From Legionellaceae bacterium (GTDB taxonomy: Bacteria > Pseudomonadota > Gammaproteobacteria > Legionellales > Legionellaceae): a stretch of DNA of 64,000 nt. Where the stretch lies: NCBI GenBank assembly GCA_018061965.1, contig JAGOTG010000006.1, positions 1-64,000 of the forward strand. Reading direction: 5' to 3'. This document shows, piece after piece, positions 29,334 through 37,919 of the stretch (position 1 is its first letter; each line of letters opens with the position of its first letter). The notes under the pieces were generated by a model. The model was given only the letters and a program-made list of their open reading frames with translations. It was not told where the DNA came from and searched no databases. The translations under genes were made by a program, and so were the position numbers.

Positions 29334-30302
29334 CTACGCCCTCGAAAAATCAAATGCCAAACAAGAGCTCAGTCTGGATTGCTGCAGCGCCAAAGCTAGC
29401 AAGCGATCCACACCTAATGCGACACCAGAACAAAGCGGCAAGCCATGGTGTAATGCTTGTAATAAATGGTTATCAATGGCTGCCAAGGGTTTCCCTTGCG
29501 CAGTTCGGATTTGATTATCTAGATTAAATCGCGCAGCTTGTGCCACAGGATCGGTTAGTTCGTAAAACCCATTCGCCAATTCGATGCCCCGAAAATACAC
29601 TTCAAATCGCGCTGCACATCCATGCATAATCTGAGCTAAGGACGCTTGTGAAGCAGGGAAATCCACGATAGCAGTCGGTCCTGGTTCAGCGGCCAAACCA
29701 GGTTCAATCACATGGCTCATCAATAAAAAAAGATATTGATCAACATCTTGTTCTGCAGCATCTAATACACCGTCCAAATCATATTGTTGCACGCATGCTT
29801 GTAAAGCTTGTATAGTAGTTTGGAGCGGATTAAAACCACAGATCTCTTGAAACACAGATTGATAGGTACGGATACGTATCGGTGGACAGGCAACCAAAAA
29901 TTGCAGCAACTCATCTACCTCGGCCAATAAACCAAGGTGATCCACGCCCAGTTGATACCATTCTAATAATGTAAACTCTGGATTATGCCATCTACCCAAT
30001 TCATCATCGCGAAACACTCGTGCCAACTGAAAAATCGGGCCAGAACCCGCTGCCAACAACCGCTTCATATGATATTCAGGGGAGGTTTGTAAAGCGTAAT
30101 CGTGACCACGAAAATTTGCCTTAATATTCGCCAAATAGGGATCGGTAATCCCGTAGCGTCCCATAATAGGCGTTTCAACTTCGAGATAACCTTTGGAAGT
30201 GAAAAACCCACGCAAATCTGCCATAAATTGGGAACGGGCACGTAACGTTTCAAGCGAAGCAGACGGCTGCCAAGCCAAATATTCTGAGTTCACATCTGCC
30301 AT
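29334..30302 (-). CDS. epmA: Elongation factor P--(R)-beta-lysine ligase
   Basis: EpmA (PoxA/GenX) is a truncated lysyl-tRNA synthetase-like enzyme that attaches beta-lysine to EF-P, which relieves ribosome stalling at polyproline. The class II core is present: TPIMGRYGITDPYL, motif 2 RVFRDDELGRWHNPEFTLLE and motif 3 GVALGVDRLLALALQ. The anticodon-binding domain of true LysRS is missing, as expected, giving 322 aa. The ATG at the sufT stop (TGATG) was chosen; the longer frame would run back into sufT. epmB and efp are not in the window. Its coupling to the suf operon is unusual. Confidence 0.92.
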   Translation of the reverse strand: MADVNSEYLAWQPSASLETLRARSQFMADLRGFFTSKGYLEVETPIMGRYGITDPYLANIKANFRGHDYALQTSPEYHMKRLLAAGSGPIFQLARVFRDDELGRWHNPEFTLLEWYQLGVDHLGLLAEVDELLQFLVACPPIRIRTYQSVFQEICGFNPLQTTIQALQACVQQYDLDGVLDAAEQDVDQYLFLLMSHVIEPGLAAEPGPTAIVDFPASQASLAQIMHGCAARFEVYFRGIELANGFYELTDPVAQAARFNLDNQIRTAQGKPLAAIDNHLLQALHHGLPLCSGVALGVDRLLALALQQSRLSSCLAFDFSRA

Positions 30303-30637
30303 CAATAAAACATACCTAATTCCAAGCGAGCTACTTCGGACATACGCTCTTGCGTCCAAGGCGGTTCCCAAACCAACTCAACCGTACAATCTTTCACACC
30401 AGGTACTTCGTTGACCGATGTCTCAACTGTACCTGGAAAAGTTTGCGCAACAGGACATCCTGGAGAGGTTAAGGTCATTTGGATATGGACATGATGATCT
30501 TCATTCACATTCACCGCATAGATCAAACCCAAATCATAGATATTCACGGGAATTTCTGGATCAAAAATCGTTTTCAGCTGTGCGATAACTAAATCTTCTA
30601 AACAAGCTTCTTCTGGTTTCTTTTTGAACCCTAACAT
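30302..30637 (-). CDS. sufT: SufT/MIP18 family Fe-S assembly protein
   Basis: This is a DUF59 (PaaD/MIP18) protein that assists Fe-S cluster maturation. The 111 aa sequence carries VIAQLKTIFDPEIPVNIYDL and TLTSPGCPVAQTFPGTVE, with the conserved Cys, and ends VELVWEPPWTQERMSEVAR. It follows sufU by ten bases and overlaps the epmA start, so all three are co-transcribed. Confidence 0.9.
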   Translation of the reverse strand: MLGFKKKPEEACLEDLVIAQLKTIFDPEIPVNIYDLGLIYAVNVNEDHHVHIQMTLTSPGCPVAQTFPGTVETSVNEVPGVKDCTVELVWEPPWTQERMSEVARLELGMFY

Positions 30638-30647
30638 AGATATATAC

Positions 30648-31094
30648 TCACTCAGTAACGACTGTTTTGGCCTCTCGGTGTAAGGCTGCTTCTAAGGTAT
30701 GCCAAGCCAACGTAGCGCATTTGACGCGTGCAGGGAAGGCTCGCACACCCGCCAGAATCGTTAGTTTATCCATACTGGCTGGCTGCTCACTGTCTTCGGC
30801 AGTCAACATATGATGAAATTGTTGAAACAATGCATCAGCAGCCGAGGTACTCAGCCCTTGTACTGCATCCGTCATCAACGACGCCGACGCTTGTGAAATT
30901 GCACACCCACACCCCAAAAAACTAATTTCATGAATCCGATCTTGTTCTATTTGGACAAATACTGTCAATTTATCGCCACACAGAGGATTATACCCTTGAG
31001 CGCGATGCGTAGGCTGTTCCATTGCATAATGATGCCTGGGATGCTTACTGTGATCAATAATCACCTCTTGATATAATTCGCGTAAATCACTCAT
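30648..31094 (-). CDS. sufU: SufU-type Fe-S cluster assembly protein
   Basis: SufU accepts sulfur from SufS (as a zinc-dependent sulfurtransferase in Gram-positives) and passes it to SufBCD. The three conserved Cys are in YNPLCGDKLTV, FLGCGCAISQASASLM and RVKCATLAWHTLEAAL. The 148 aa length and the 18-residue insertion relative to IscU mark it as SufU rather than IscU. Start and sufS stop overlap (ATGA). The presence of SufU means SufE is probably not used. Confidence 0.92.
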   Translation of the reverse strand: MSDLRELYQEVIIDHSKHPRHHYAMEQPTHRAQGYNPLCGDKLTVFVQIEQDRIHEISFLGCGCAISQASASLMTDAVQGLSTSAADALFQQFHHMLTAEDSEQPASMDKLTILAGVRAFPARVKCATLAWHTLEAALHREAKTVVTE

Positions 31095-32335
31095 CCCGTA
31101 AACACCTTTTCTGCTTTATTGAGTACGTCAATACAGTGATCGATTTCTTCTATCGTATTGTATACGGCCAACGAGATCCGAGTGGTGGCAGGCACATTAT
31201 AAAAATCCATCAAAGGCATGGCACAATGATGACCGGCACGCACCTCAATCCCTTCGTTATCCAAAATCGTCCCAACATCATGAGCATGCACATGAGGATG
31301 TAATAAAGAAACCAAAGGCACTTTGTCATTCGCAAGCCCAATGATCTGAAAAGAAGTTCGTTCTTGCAGGGATTGGGTCAAATGCTGTAAAAGCGCCGCT
31401 TCATAACGCATCACATCCAGCATATCTAGCGACCAGATATAATCAACTGCAGCACCCAAACCAATCGCACCCACAATATTCGGCGTACCCGCTTCAAATT
31501 TATTCGGAAGCGCTGCATACTCAGTGGCTTCAAAGCTCACATGCTGAATCATTTCTCCGCCACCTTGGTATGGGAGCATATCATCCAGAAAAGTGGTACG
31601 GCCCCACAGGATACCGATACCAGTTGGACCATACATTTTGTGTCCGGAGAACGCATAAAAATCACAATCCAAATCTTGAACATCGACCGGCATATGCGGT
31701 ACAGCTTGCGCACCATCCACCAACACCAAAATGTCATGTGCATGCGCCATTTCAATCATTTTTTTGATGGGATTAATGGTTCCTATGGCATTTGACGCAT
31801 GTGTAATAGCCACAAATTTGGTTTTGTCAGTCAGCTTTTTCTCAAACTCTTCCAACACAACTTCGCCTTCAACTGAAATAGGCACGACCACCAATTCGGC
31901 ACCCGTCTGACCACAGACCATTTGCCAGGGCACAATATTAGAATGATGCTCCATCATGGTTACTAAAATTTGTTCTCCGGGTAGGATTTTGGGGCGCAAA
32001 AAACTCTGCGCTACCAAATTCACTGCCTCAGTTGTTCCGCGCACAAATATACATTCATGGCTATGTGATGCATTGATTAATTGCGCAACTTTATCACGCG
32101 CTTGCTCATATTTTACAGTGGCTCGTACACTCAGAGCATGTACGCCGCGATGCACATTCGCGTTATCTTGCTCATAAAAATCCGTCATTGCTTGAATCAC
32201 TGCACGGGGTTTCTGAGTCGTAGAAGCGCTGTCAAGATAGATCAGAGGATGCCCAAAAATCTGCTGTTGCAAAATAGGAAATTCCTGACGAATAGCTGCC
32301 ACATCTAATGCAAAAGATTTTGGTTTCTCACTCAT
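31091..32335 (-). CDS. sufS: Cysteine desulfurase SufS
   Basis: SufS is a pyridoxal phosphate enzyme that removes sulfur from cysteine to give alanine and a persulfide. YLDSASTTQKPRAVI opens the fold. The PLP Lys is in FYAFSGHKMYGPTGIGILWG. The persulfide-carrying Cys is in VRAGHHCAMPLMDFYNVPAT. The 414 aa length is typical. The start overlaps the end of sufD by eight bases. Confidence 0.97.
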   Translation of the reverse strand: MSEKPKSFALDVAAIRQEFPILQQQIFGHPLIYLDSASTTQKPRAVIQAMTDFYEQDNANVHRGVHALSVRATVKYEQARDKVAQLINASHSHECIFVRGTTEAVNLVAQSFLRPKILPGEQILVTMMEHHSNIVPWQMVCGQTGAELVVVPISVEGEVVLEEFEKKLTDKTKFVAITHASNAIGTINPIKKMIEMAHAHDILVLVDGAQAVPHMPVDVQDLDCDFYAFSGHKMYGPTGIGILWGRTTFLDDMLPYQGGGEMIQHVSFEATEYAALPNKFEAGTPNIVGAIGLGAAVDYIWSLDMLDVMRYEAALLQHLTQSLQERTSFQIIGLANDKVPLVSLLHPHVHAHDVGTILDNEGIEVRAGHHCAMPLMDFYNVPATTRISLAVYNTIEEIDHCIDVLNKAEKVFTG

Positions 32336-33629
32336 ATTTGGCTCCTACAATTCTGGATTGCAACCATGCAGAAAATTCATCATGCCCAATCGCACGTAAA
32401 TTGTCCGCAGCGAAAGCTTGAATCAAATATTTGGTTGCTTCTTGCACCGCAATCCCTCTAGTTGCAAAATAAAACAAGGCATCTGCATCCAATTGCCCGA
32501 CTGTTGCGCCATGCGTACATTGCACATCGTCGGCAGCAATATCCAACTGCGGTTTCGTATCCACTGCAGCTTGTTTCGATAATAATAAATTCTTGTTTTG
32601 CTGACGCGCCACCGTTTTTTGTGCATGCCGTGCAACATGGACTTGGCCATTAAATACAGCATGCGCTGCATCCTTCACAATACCTTTGTAATCTTGATGG
32701 CTGGTCCCGTTGGGCGCATCATGGTGTACCCAGGTATGATGGTCCATATGTTGTTGTCCGCTAGGGATATACACACCATTCAAAACACATTCCGCTTGTG
32801 GTTCAGTTAAAGCAAACCGGGCATCAAATCTAGACCATCCAGCGCCCAAACTCACAATATGACTTTCCACCCTACTCCCCATCGCAAGCTTGACCGCCAA
32901 GTGCCCAACATGCCATGCTGCAATACTTTCGCGTTGCACTTTATAATGTTTCAAACAGGCCTGTGGACCCGCCACTATCTCCGTGATGGTATTGGTATAA
33001 TAACTCACGTCAGCTTGTCCCTGATAATCTTCAATCAACGCCAAGGATGCGCCAGACTCCATCACCACCACATGCCGCAAATAAATAGCTTGCTCTGCGC
33101 GCGTTTGCCAATGGACCAATAATATAGGTTCGGTAATACAAATATTCGCAGGCACATAAATAAACAGTCCCAATTGCAGCATGGCAGTATTTTGGGCATG
33201 AAAGCCATGTTGGGACGTTAATATTTTGTCTAAATAAGGTGTTATTTTTTCTGGAACGGTTTGCAGGGCCTCTAAAATCGGGATCACCATCACCCCTGGA
33301 GGGAGCTCTTTACGCAGGGCATCCAATCCCAGCAACACACCATCCACATAGACCAATTTATTACCCCAGGGCACATCAGCTTGTTTGCTAATGATCACTT
33401 GCGCGTTCGGTGACGCATCCGGCCTAGGACAATGAAAAGCTTGCTTTAAAAATTCTGTAACCGGAGTATAACGCCAATCTTCATCATGCCGATCAGGGAA
33501 CCCTAAGCGTTGAAACGCAGCCAAACCCTGCGCCTGTAAAGAACGCAATAAAGCATGCTCCGATTGGCTTTGCTCTGCTTCATTTTGATAGAAATTCACA
33601 GCTGTTTGGCTGGCAACGGCAACAGTCAT
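32328..33629 (-). CDS. sufD: Fe-S cluster assembly protein SufD
   Basis: SufD pairs with SufB in the SufBC2D scaffold on which Fe-S clusters are built. The 433 aa protein has the right-handed beta-helix SUF domain with LGAGWSRFDARFALTEPQAE and HHTWVHHDAPNGTSHQDYKG, and ends with QCTHGATVGQLDADALFYFA followed by REAIQ-like VQEATKYLIQAFA. The start overlaps the sufC stop by four bases. Confidence 0.95.
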   Translation of the reverse strand: MTVAVASQTAVNFYQNEAEQSQSEHALLRSLQAQGLAAFQRLGFPDRHDEDWRYTPVTEFLKQAFHCPRPDASPNAQVIISKQADVPWGNKLVYVDGVLLGLDALRKELPPGVMVIPILEALQTVPEKITPYLDKILTSQHGFHAQNTAMLQLGLFIYVPANICITEPILLVHWQTRAEQAIYLRHVVVMESGASLALIEDYQGQADVSYYTNTITEIVAGPQACLKHYKVQRESIAAWHVGHLAVKLAMGSRVESHIVSLGAGWSRFDARFALTEPQAECVLNGVYIPSGQQHMDHHTWVHHDAPNGTSHQDYKGIVKDAAHAVFNGQVHVARHAQKTVARQQNKNLLLSKQAAVDTKPQLDIAADDVQCTHGATVGQLDADALFYFATRGIAVQEATKYLIQAFAADNLRAIGHDEFSAWLQSRIVGAKYE

Positions 33630-34378
33630 ACTTCTGCTACCTCATCTAACCAAGCATACCCTTTTTCCTCTAATTCTAATGCCAACGACTTATCACCGGA
33701 TTTCACAATGCGTCCATTCGCCAATACATGGACATAATCTGGCGTAATATAATCCAATAAACGTTGATAGTGGGTCACTAAGATGATGGCACGCTCTGGA
33801 CCTCGCATCGTATTGACACCATGCGCAATCACTCGTAATGCGTCGATATCCAAACCCGAGTCCGTCTCATCTAAAATCGCTAATTTGGGCTCCAAAGCAA
33901 CCATTTGCAGAATTTCATTGCGCTTTTTCTCACCCCCGGAAAATCCTTCATTAATTCCGCGATATAAAAAACTTTCATCCATGTCTAACAAATCACAGCG
34001 TGCTCGAATAAAACTGAGAAACTCTATCGCATCTAACAATGGTTTGTCTTGACCTTTCCGAACTGCATTCACCGCTGATTTCAAGAAATTAATATTGGTC
34101 ACGCCAGGTATTTCGACCGGATATTGGAATGACAAAAAAACACCCGATTGCGCACGTTGCTCCGGACTCAAATCCAGTAAATTTCCCCCCAAATACTCAA
34201 CGGTTCCTTGGGTGACTTCGTATGAGGGATGCCCCGCTAAAATCTTCGACAAAGTACTTTTGCCCGCACCATTAGGCCCCATAATCGCGTGCACTTCCCC
34301 AGCACTCACTTGTAGATTAAGCCCTTTTAATACGGCTTGTTGCTGTACAGAAGCATATAAATCACTAATTTTTAACAT
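33626..34378 (-). CDS. sufC: Fe-S cluster assembly ATPase SufC
   Basis: SufC is a soluble ABC-type ATPase that drives rearrangement of the SufBCD complex. Walker A is GPNGAGKSTLSKILAG, the signature motif is GFSGGEKKRNEILQM and Walker B is LAILDETDSGLDID. Two adjacent ATGs at the sufB stop can start it; the frame extends 50 codons further into sufB but that part is not SufC-like. AAGGGG lies about ten bases upstream. Confidence 0.97.
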   Translation of the reverse strand: MLKISDLYASVQQQAVLKGLNLQVSAGEVHAIMGPNGAGKSTLSKILAGHPSYEVTQGTVEYLGGNLLDLSPEQRAQSGVFLSFQYPVEIPGVTNINFLKSAVNAVRKGQDKPLLDAIEFLSFIRARCDLLDMDESFLYRGINEGFSGGEKKRNEILQMVALEPKLAILDETDSGLDIDALRVIAHGVNTMRGPERAIILVTHYQRLLDYITPDYVHVLANGRIVKSGDKSLALELEEKGYAWLDEVAEV

Positions 34379-34380
34379 CA

Positions 34381-35829
34381 TTATCCGATTGCCCCTTCTA
34401 AACTGATACCTAACAATTTGGTCGCCTCTACGGCGAATTCCATAGGTAATTCTTTGATAACTTGCTTGCAAAATCCGTTGACGATCATAGACACCGCATT
34501 TTCCAGATCGATGCCACGTTGTTGACAATAAAATAACTGATCTTCACTAATTTTCGATGTACTCGCTTCATGCTCAACCTGAGCACTGGGATGTCTCACT
34601 TCAATGTAGGGCATGGTTTTTGCCGTACAATGTTCCCCCATCAACAATGAGTCACATTGTGTATAATTACGTGCATTAAGCGCAGAAGGCGCAATGCGCA
34701 CCAAACCACGATACGTATTTTCCGATTGTCCCGCACCAATCCCCTTCGCAATGATAGTAGAGCGCGTGTTTTTTCCCAAATGGATCATTTTAGTACCCGT
34801 ATCAGCCTGCTGATGATTATTCGTCACCGCAACCGAATAAAACTCCCCTACTGAATCATCTCCCTGCAAAATCACACTAGGATATTTCCAAGTAATCGCC
34901 GATCCTGTTTCAATTTGTGTCCAAGAAATTTTTGATTTTTTCCCGCGACAAGCGCCTCGCTTGGTCACAAAATTATAAATGCCGCCCTTACCATTTTTAT
35001 CGCCAGGGTACCAGTTTTGCACAGTAGAATATTTGATCTGGGCATTATCCAACGCAACCAACTCCACCACAGCAGCATGTACTTGGTTTTCATCGCGCAT
35101 TGGCGCAGTACATCCTTCTAAATAAGACACCGAGCTTCCCTCGTCTGCAATAATGAGGGTGCGTTCAAACTGCCCAGTATTCGCTGTATTGATTCGAAAG
35201 TAGGTCGACAGTTCCATAGGACACCGCACCCCTTTCGGGATATAAACAAAAGAACCATCGCTGAAAACTGCCGAATTTAAGGTTGCAAAAAAATTATCTC
35301 TATACGGTACCACAGAACCCAGATACTTTTTGACCAAATCCGGACACTGATGCACAGCTTCTGACAAAGGACAAAAAATAATGCCTTTTTCAGCTAATTT
35401 GGCCTTAAACGTCGTAGCCACCGAAACACTATCAAATACAGCATCCACAGCAACACCAGCCAGCAACTCTTGTTCATGCAAAGGAATACCCAGTTTTTTA
35501 TACGTTTCTAATAGTTCCGGATCGACTTCGTCCAAACTTTTGGGTCCGTCTTGCATTTTCTTAGGCGCTGAATAATAAGAAATGCTCTGATAGTCAATCT
35601 CTGGAAAATGAGCCGTAGACCAAGTAGGCGAAGTCATAGTCAGCCAATGTCGAAACGCTTGTAATCGCCATTCCAACAAAAACTCCGGTTCCTTCTTGAT
35701 CGCCGACAAACGCCGGATAACCGCTTCGTCTAATCCTGGCAGAAATGTTTCTGTTTCAATGTCTGTCACAAATCCATGTTGATAATCACGTTCTAACACG
35801 GAATGAATCTGTTGATTTTTTTGTGCCAC
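34381..35829 (-). CDS. sufB: Fe-S cluster assembly protein SufB
   Basis: SufB is the main scaffold subunit of SufBC2D. The 482 aa protein carries [40 protein letters not shown], the [11 protein letters not shown] motif and [20 protein letters not shown] near the end. It starts with GTG, preceded by GGAG six bases upstream inside the last codons of icmQ. Only three bases separate it from the icmQ stop, so transcription from the icm side should read through. No SufA, SufE, IscR or SufR gene accompanies the operon. Confidence 0.97.
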   Translation of the reverse strand: MAQKNQQIHSVLERDYQHGFVTDIETETFLPGLDEAVIRRLSAIKKEPEFLLEWRLQAFRHWLTMTSPTWSTAHFPEIDYQSISYYSAPKKMQDGPKSLDEVDPELLETYKKLGIPLHEQELLAGVAVDAVFDSVSVATTFKAKLAEKGIIFCPLSEAVHQCPDLVKKYLGSVVPYRDNFFATLNSAVFSDGSFVYIPKGVRCPMELSTYFRINTANTGQFERTLIIADEGSSVSYLEGCTAPMRDENQVHAAVVELVALDNAQIKYSTVQNWYPGDKNGKGGIYNFVTKRGACRGKKSKISWTQIETGSAITWKYPSVILQGDDSVGEFYSVAVTNNHQQADTGTKMIHLGKNTRSTIIAKGIGAGQSENTYRGLVRIAPSALNARNYTQCDSLLMGEHCTAKTMPYIEVRHPSAQVEHEASTSKISEDQLFYCQQRGIDLENAVSMIVNGFCKQVIKELPMEFAVEATKLLGISLEGAIG

Positions 35830-35832
35830 AAA

Positions 35833-36402
35833 TTACTCCACTATGGTCAATTGCCCGCGGCTATAGCGGTATTTACCCGAAAGATGAAAAAAGTACTCAA
35901 TATTTTCTAAATTAATCGCATTATCTTTTAGGACCAGCATAGGTTTGCCTAGTTTATCCAAAGGGATTTTATCTGCAGGAAGCTCTAAAACATCCACTTC
36001 ACTCACATAAAATGACACATAAGCCTCATTAATTTTTTTCTCTTTCGTCTTAATGATATTTTGCGCATCTTCTTCGTTAGTGTAGACTGGCCGCGAGACA
36101 ATTTGCCGTTGTAAATTCGCGATAATTCTTTCCCAAGAAGCAATATTGGCCCCTTCCAAAGAATATAAACTAATATAAACCAGTTTGTGACTAGCAGTTA
36201 GATGTGCTCGATGGGCTAAATACTCCTGACTACCCGTTTCTCCGGCTTCGAATTTATCAATTTTCGCCGCCAAGTCATCCCGAAGTACGCGAAGTTTTTT
36301 GCCCACAATAATAATAAAGCTCGTTTCAGTCCATGGACCGGACGCTAATGCGTCATCCAATGCCTGCAAAGTTTTTTTAGCTCTATCGAGATTTTCATCC
36401 AT
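35833..36402 (-). CDS. icmQ: Dot/Icm type IVB secretion protein IcmQ
   Basis: IcmQ is a cytoplasmic, membrane-interacting component of the Dot/Icm type IVB secretion system. It binds its chaperone IcmR (or the FIR proteins that replace it) and lipid membranes, and in Legionella its C-terminal domain binds NAD. The 189 aa sequence aligns with the family through LQALDDALASGPWTETSFI, VYISLYSLEGANIASWERII, SRPVYTNEEDAQNIIKTKEK, NEAYVSFYVSEVDVLELPAD and LDKLGKPMLVLKDNAINLEN. The ATG was chosen over a TTG three codons earlier. In Legionella and Coxiella, icmP and icmO follow; here the suf operon does. Confidence 0.95.
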   Translation of the reverse strand: MDENLDRAKKTLQALDDALASGPWTETSFIIIVGKKLRVLRDDLAAKIDKFEAGETGSQEYLAHRAHLTASHKLVYISLYSLEGANIASWERIIANLQRQIVSRPVYTNEEDAQNIIKTKEKKINEAYVSFYVSEVDVLELPADKIPLDKLGKPMLVLKDNAINLENIEYFFHLSGKYRYSRGQLTIVE

Positions 36403-36478
36403 ATCAGTCAATTCTAACAGTCGATCTTCCTATTCTACCATTAAAATACTCATAAGTGACAGTTTTCTAACAAAATGG

Positions 36479-36510
36479 CAGACAACCCCCAATTAGTAGG
36501 AGGTTGTCTG
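36479..36510 (-). terminator. Hairpin between the IcmR-like gene and icmQ
   Basis: CAGACAACC pairs perfectly with GGTTGTCTG around a 14-base loop. The T run after it on the minus strand is weak (ATTTTG). It probably ends or attenuates transcription between the small upstream gene and icmQ, which would keep the two products at unequal levels. Confidence 0.6.
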
Positions 36511-36544
36511 TAAATGAGGTTGGATATAAAGAACTATTTTAAGG

Positions 36545-36877
36545 TCACAATTTAGGACTAGACGACTTGTCAGCATCATCCGCTTCTGTAGAGGGAGAAA
36601 TCGGCGACGTAACTTGTTTTGAAGAACTATCCGCAGATTTTTTGAAAGTACCCGCTTTCAGATCACTAAGCAGCGCACCAGCAGTCGTATCAATCGTCGC
36701 TGCCTGCGGACCGTTTTTATCACGACAAGCGACTTCTGAAACGTTGTTCACTGGTCCTATATAGGTTCCGCAAGGACCATCTGGCTGTCGCCCATGCATA
36801 ACACTCAAAGCGGAGCCCAGTTTTTGCGTCGCTTCGGCAATTTCAGATAATGCAAATGGATTATTTTTAGAATCCAT
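36545..36877 (-). CDS. Candidate IcmR functional homologue (FIR), 110 aa
   Basis: The sequence has no recognisable family. It lies between icmS and icmQ, exactly where icmR lies in Legionella and where unrelated small FIR genes lie in other Legionellales; FIR proteins chaperone IcmQ and evolve very fast. A possible amphipathic helix near the N-terminus (PFALSEIAEATQKLGSALSV) and another near residue 70 (TAGALLSDLKAGTFKKS) could pack against IcmQ. The last 30 residues are Ser/Asp-rich and disordered. Two Cys (GPCGTY and VACRD) are present. GGAG seven bases upstream supports the start. There is a good promoter with a possible PmrA-type box in the 129-base space before it. Function is inferred from position only. 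Confidence 0.7.
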   Translation of the reverse strand: MDSKNNPFALSEIAEATQKLGSALSVMHGRQPDGPCGTYIGPVNNVSEVACRDKNGPQAATIDTTAGALLSDLKAGTFKKSADSSSKQVTSPISPSTEADDADKSSSPKL

Positions 36878-36913
36878 AGTACAACTCCATTAAAATATTT
36901 AAGCTCTATGCTA

Positions 36914-36949
36914 ATAATAATAGCACATATTGCATTAACAAAACGTTAA
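36914..36949 (-). promoter_or_regulatory. Promoter with PmrA-box-like TTAA repeats upstream of the IcmR-like gene
   Basis: On the minus strand TTGTTA and TATTAT are separated by 16 bases, a good sigma-70 pair. Two TTAA boxes 11 bases apart (TTAACGTTTTGTTAA) overlap the -35. This is the spacing of the PmrA box (TTAA-N7-TTAA) known to control many icm/dot and effector genes in Legionella and Coxiella. The same bases also form an inverted repeat, so another regulator is possible. Confidence 0.5.
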
Positions 36950-37006
36950 TAGAAGAATTTTTTTGTCCCTAGGAGGGTCGAATGGCTACTTGAGACCGTT
37001 AAGAAA

Positions 37007-37351
37007 CTAATCATACATCAACTCATCTAGGGGCGTATAATCCTTGCTGGGCCCCCCTGAGATCAATTCATTCAGGACATCTGTCATACATAGCAGACGC
37101 AAAGAATTGGGCGTCACTTCGTCAAAGACCACTTCGATCCCTAACAAAGCACCTTCTGCATCATTAAAGCTCACACCCAGTCCATATCCTAAACATAACG
37201 AGCATAATTGATCGGCTCGACGGGCAAACGCCGGTAATAGGCCTTGCAAAGCAAACACCTCATCATAACTTACAAAGCGGTCATTCAAATAGAATTTTGC
37301 ATTCAGCGCCGTAGCAATCTTAATCATGCATTTAGAGATATTTTTTTCCAT
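37007..37351 (-). CDS. icmS: Dot/Icm adaptor protein IcmS
   Basis: IcmS is a small acidic cytoplasmic adaptor that, with IcmW and LvgA, binds effectors and delivers them to the DotL (IcmO) coupling complex. The 114 aa length equals the Legionella protein. The sequence is strongly conserved: MEKNISKCMIKIATALNAKF, YLNDRFVSYDEVF, RADQLCSLCLGYGLG, LLGIEVVFDEVTPNSLRLLC and the C-terminal GGPSKDYTPLDELMYD. The start codon directly follows the icmT stop. icmW is not in this window. Confidence 0.97.
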   Translation of the reverse strand: MEKNISKCMIKIATALNAKFYLNDRFVSYDEVFALQGLLPAFARRADQLCSLCLGYGLGVSFNDAEGALLGIEVVFDEVTPNSLRLLCMTDVLNELISGGPSKDYTPLDELMYD

Positions 37352-37612
37352 TTAACGCCACCAAGGAGTGGATAATTTCACTGGTCCCGCAAAAAACAAC
37401 CTCAACCAGCGCAAAAAAACCGGCACTGTAAAACCAAAGTGCTCCAAAATACCAAAAAAAACGGCGGATACAACCACTAGAAGCCCTGTCCACAATCGAA
37501 TATGCATCAAAAATAGAAAAATTGGAAAGGCCGCTCTAGCATCCACCAAAAAAAACCGGGCGCTGCGTGCTGAATCGCGCCAATGCGCTGAAGAAGAAAA
37601 GTTCTCAGCCAT
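37352..37612 (-). CDS. icmT: Dot/Icm protein IcmT
   Basis: IcmT is a small inner membrane component of the Dot/Icm system, needed in Legionella for effector export and egress. The 86 aa length matches. Conserved parts are AHWRDSARSARFFLVDARAA, PIFLFLMHIRLW and a second hydrophobic stretch (LLVVVSAVFFGILEHFGFTV), ending with LSTPWWR. AGGA precedes the ATG by seven bases. It starts an icmT-icmS pair and follows a small acidic-protein gene by 20 bases. Confidence 0.95.
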   Translation of the reverse strand: MAENFSSSAHWRDSARSARFFLVDARAAFPIFLFLMHIRLWTGLLVVVSAVFFGILEHFGFTVPVFLRWLRLFFAGPVKLSTPWWR

Positions 37613-37632
37613 TATTGAATCCTATTCATCAT

Positions 37633-37821
37633 TTAATCCCATTCATCATCAAGCTCACTTTGCAGGCGCTTTTCTTCCATCAAAGCTTCTAATCGTCTCC
37701 TAGCATCTGACATCACATGCTTGGAACGATGTGTTTCAATAATCTCTTCTACTTCCACCAAATCATCATCTGCAATGACTACTTTATCATCATCATCATT
37801 ATCATCAAATAATTCACTCAT
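37633..37821 (-). CDS. Small acidic PA3496-like protein (62 aa)
   Basis: The N-terminus is a run of Asp (FDDNDDDDKVVIADDDLVEV). The C-terminus is the conserved basic-acidic helix SDARRRLEALMEEKRLQSEL, which resembles the PA3496/DUF3545-type small proteins often encoded divergently from fau (ygfA) in gammaproteobacteria. AGAGG five bases before the ATG supports expression. The function is not established. It probably shares a transcript with icmT and icmS. Confidence 0.75.
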   Translation of the reverse strand: MSELFDDNDDDDKVVIADDDLVEVEEIIETHRSKHVMSDARRRLEALMEEKRLQSELDDEWD

Positions 37822-37919
37822 TCTAACCTCTTTAGACTATACTCTGGGATGGCAGGTTCAACAAATAAAAACTATATACCGCATTTTTAAAATTTTGCCT
37901 AGTATCTGAAGGTAACAAT

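Noticed and set aside
34379..34528. Longer N-terminus for sufC
   Set aside because: It lies inside sufB, is not similar to SufC and has no start signal.
36403..36411. TTG start three codons upstream for icmQ
   Set aside because: No ribosome site precedes it and the ATG gives a length closer to known IcmQ.
37822..37919. 6S RNA gene upstream of fau, its usual place
   Set aside because: Under 100 bases are available and no long bulged hairpin with the required length was seen.
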